DNA from: Alcaligenaceae bacterium
Lineage (GTDB): Bacteria > Pseudomonadota > Gammaproteobacteria > Burkholderiales > Burkholderiaceae
DNA: 5,942 bases
Direction of reading: 5' to 3'
Assembly (NCBI GenBank): GCA_947445495.1
Contig: CANFEI010000094.1
Location: forward strand, 1 to 5,942
The stretch's first letter is position 1; each line of letters starts with the position of its first letter. The position numbers and the translations under genes are program-made. Positions 5,881 through 5,942 of this stretch are shown piece by piece. Under the pieces are notes generated by a model, which saw nothing but the letters and a program-made list of their open reading frames with translations, had not been told where the DNA came from and searched no databases.

Positions 5881-5942
5881 TTACCCCAGAATCTCTTCGA
5901 CGGTTTTGCCGCGTTTTGCAGCAACTTCCGACGGGGTGTGGG
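5881..5942 (-). CDS. rpsE: 3' end of 30S ribosomal protein S5, cut by the window edge
   Basis: The last 20 codons of a frame run from the window edge to TAA at 5881-5883 and read HTPSEVAAKRGKTVEEILG. The ending AAKRGK-VEEILG is the known C-terminus of S5, a 30S protein of the body that helps decoding accuracy and mRNA unwinding. Position directly before rpmD confirms it. The rest of the gene, including its start and ribosome binding site, lies outside the window. Confidence 0.95.
   Translation of the reverse strand, partial: HTPSEVAAKRGKTVEEILG

Overview
The window is a stretch of the conserved ribosomal-protein 'spc-alpha' gene cluster. It lies entirely on the minus strand, so the genes read from right to left. 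Gene order in the direction of transcription is rpsE (3' end only), rpmD, rplO, secY, infA, rpmJ, rpsM, rpsK, rpsD, rpoA, rplQ, then a Rho-independent terminator, cutA, and the first 13 codons of another gene, probably dsbD. An infA copy between secY and rpmJ, the shape of the proteins (207-aa S4, 72-aa IF1, RpoA ending in a KLENWPP-type tail) and cutA directly after rplQ all point to a betaproteobacterium of the order Burkholderiales. Moderate base composition suggests a lower-GC Alcaligenaceae-like member. The family assignment is inference from recalled family sequences, not from a search.

Layout: from the right edge to about 2098 the genes are tightly packed (3 to 31 bases between them). 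Several Shine-Dalgarno sequences overlap the preceding stop codon, which suggests one polycistronic message with translational coupling. The packing then breaks twice, on both sides of rpoA: a 118-base gap between rpsD and rpoA and a 181-base gap between rpoA and rplQ. Both gaps hold hairpins that fold better in the transcribed (minus-strand) RNA than in its complement, because G.U pairs replace mismatches. The first is terminator-like, with a U-tract. The second is a 12-pair stem without a U-tract. The operon proper ends at a strong terminator after rplQ, which sits directly against the cutA ribosome binding site.

Together the genes make parts of the 30S subunit (S5, S13, S11, S4) and the 50S subunit (L30, L15, L36, L17), initiation factor IF1, the SecY channel for protein export and the alpha subunit of RNA polymerase. 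CutA is a small trimeric protein usually linked to divalent metal tolerance.

No mobile element, CRISPR array, tRNA or rRNA gene, or exotic system is visible. The window is mostly ordinary core genome. The points worth checking are the RNA structures around rpoA, the terminator/cutA junction, and the lack of space for an E. coli-style S4 repressor site before rpsM.
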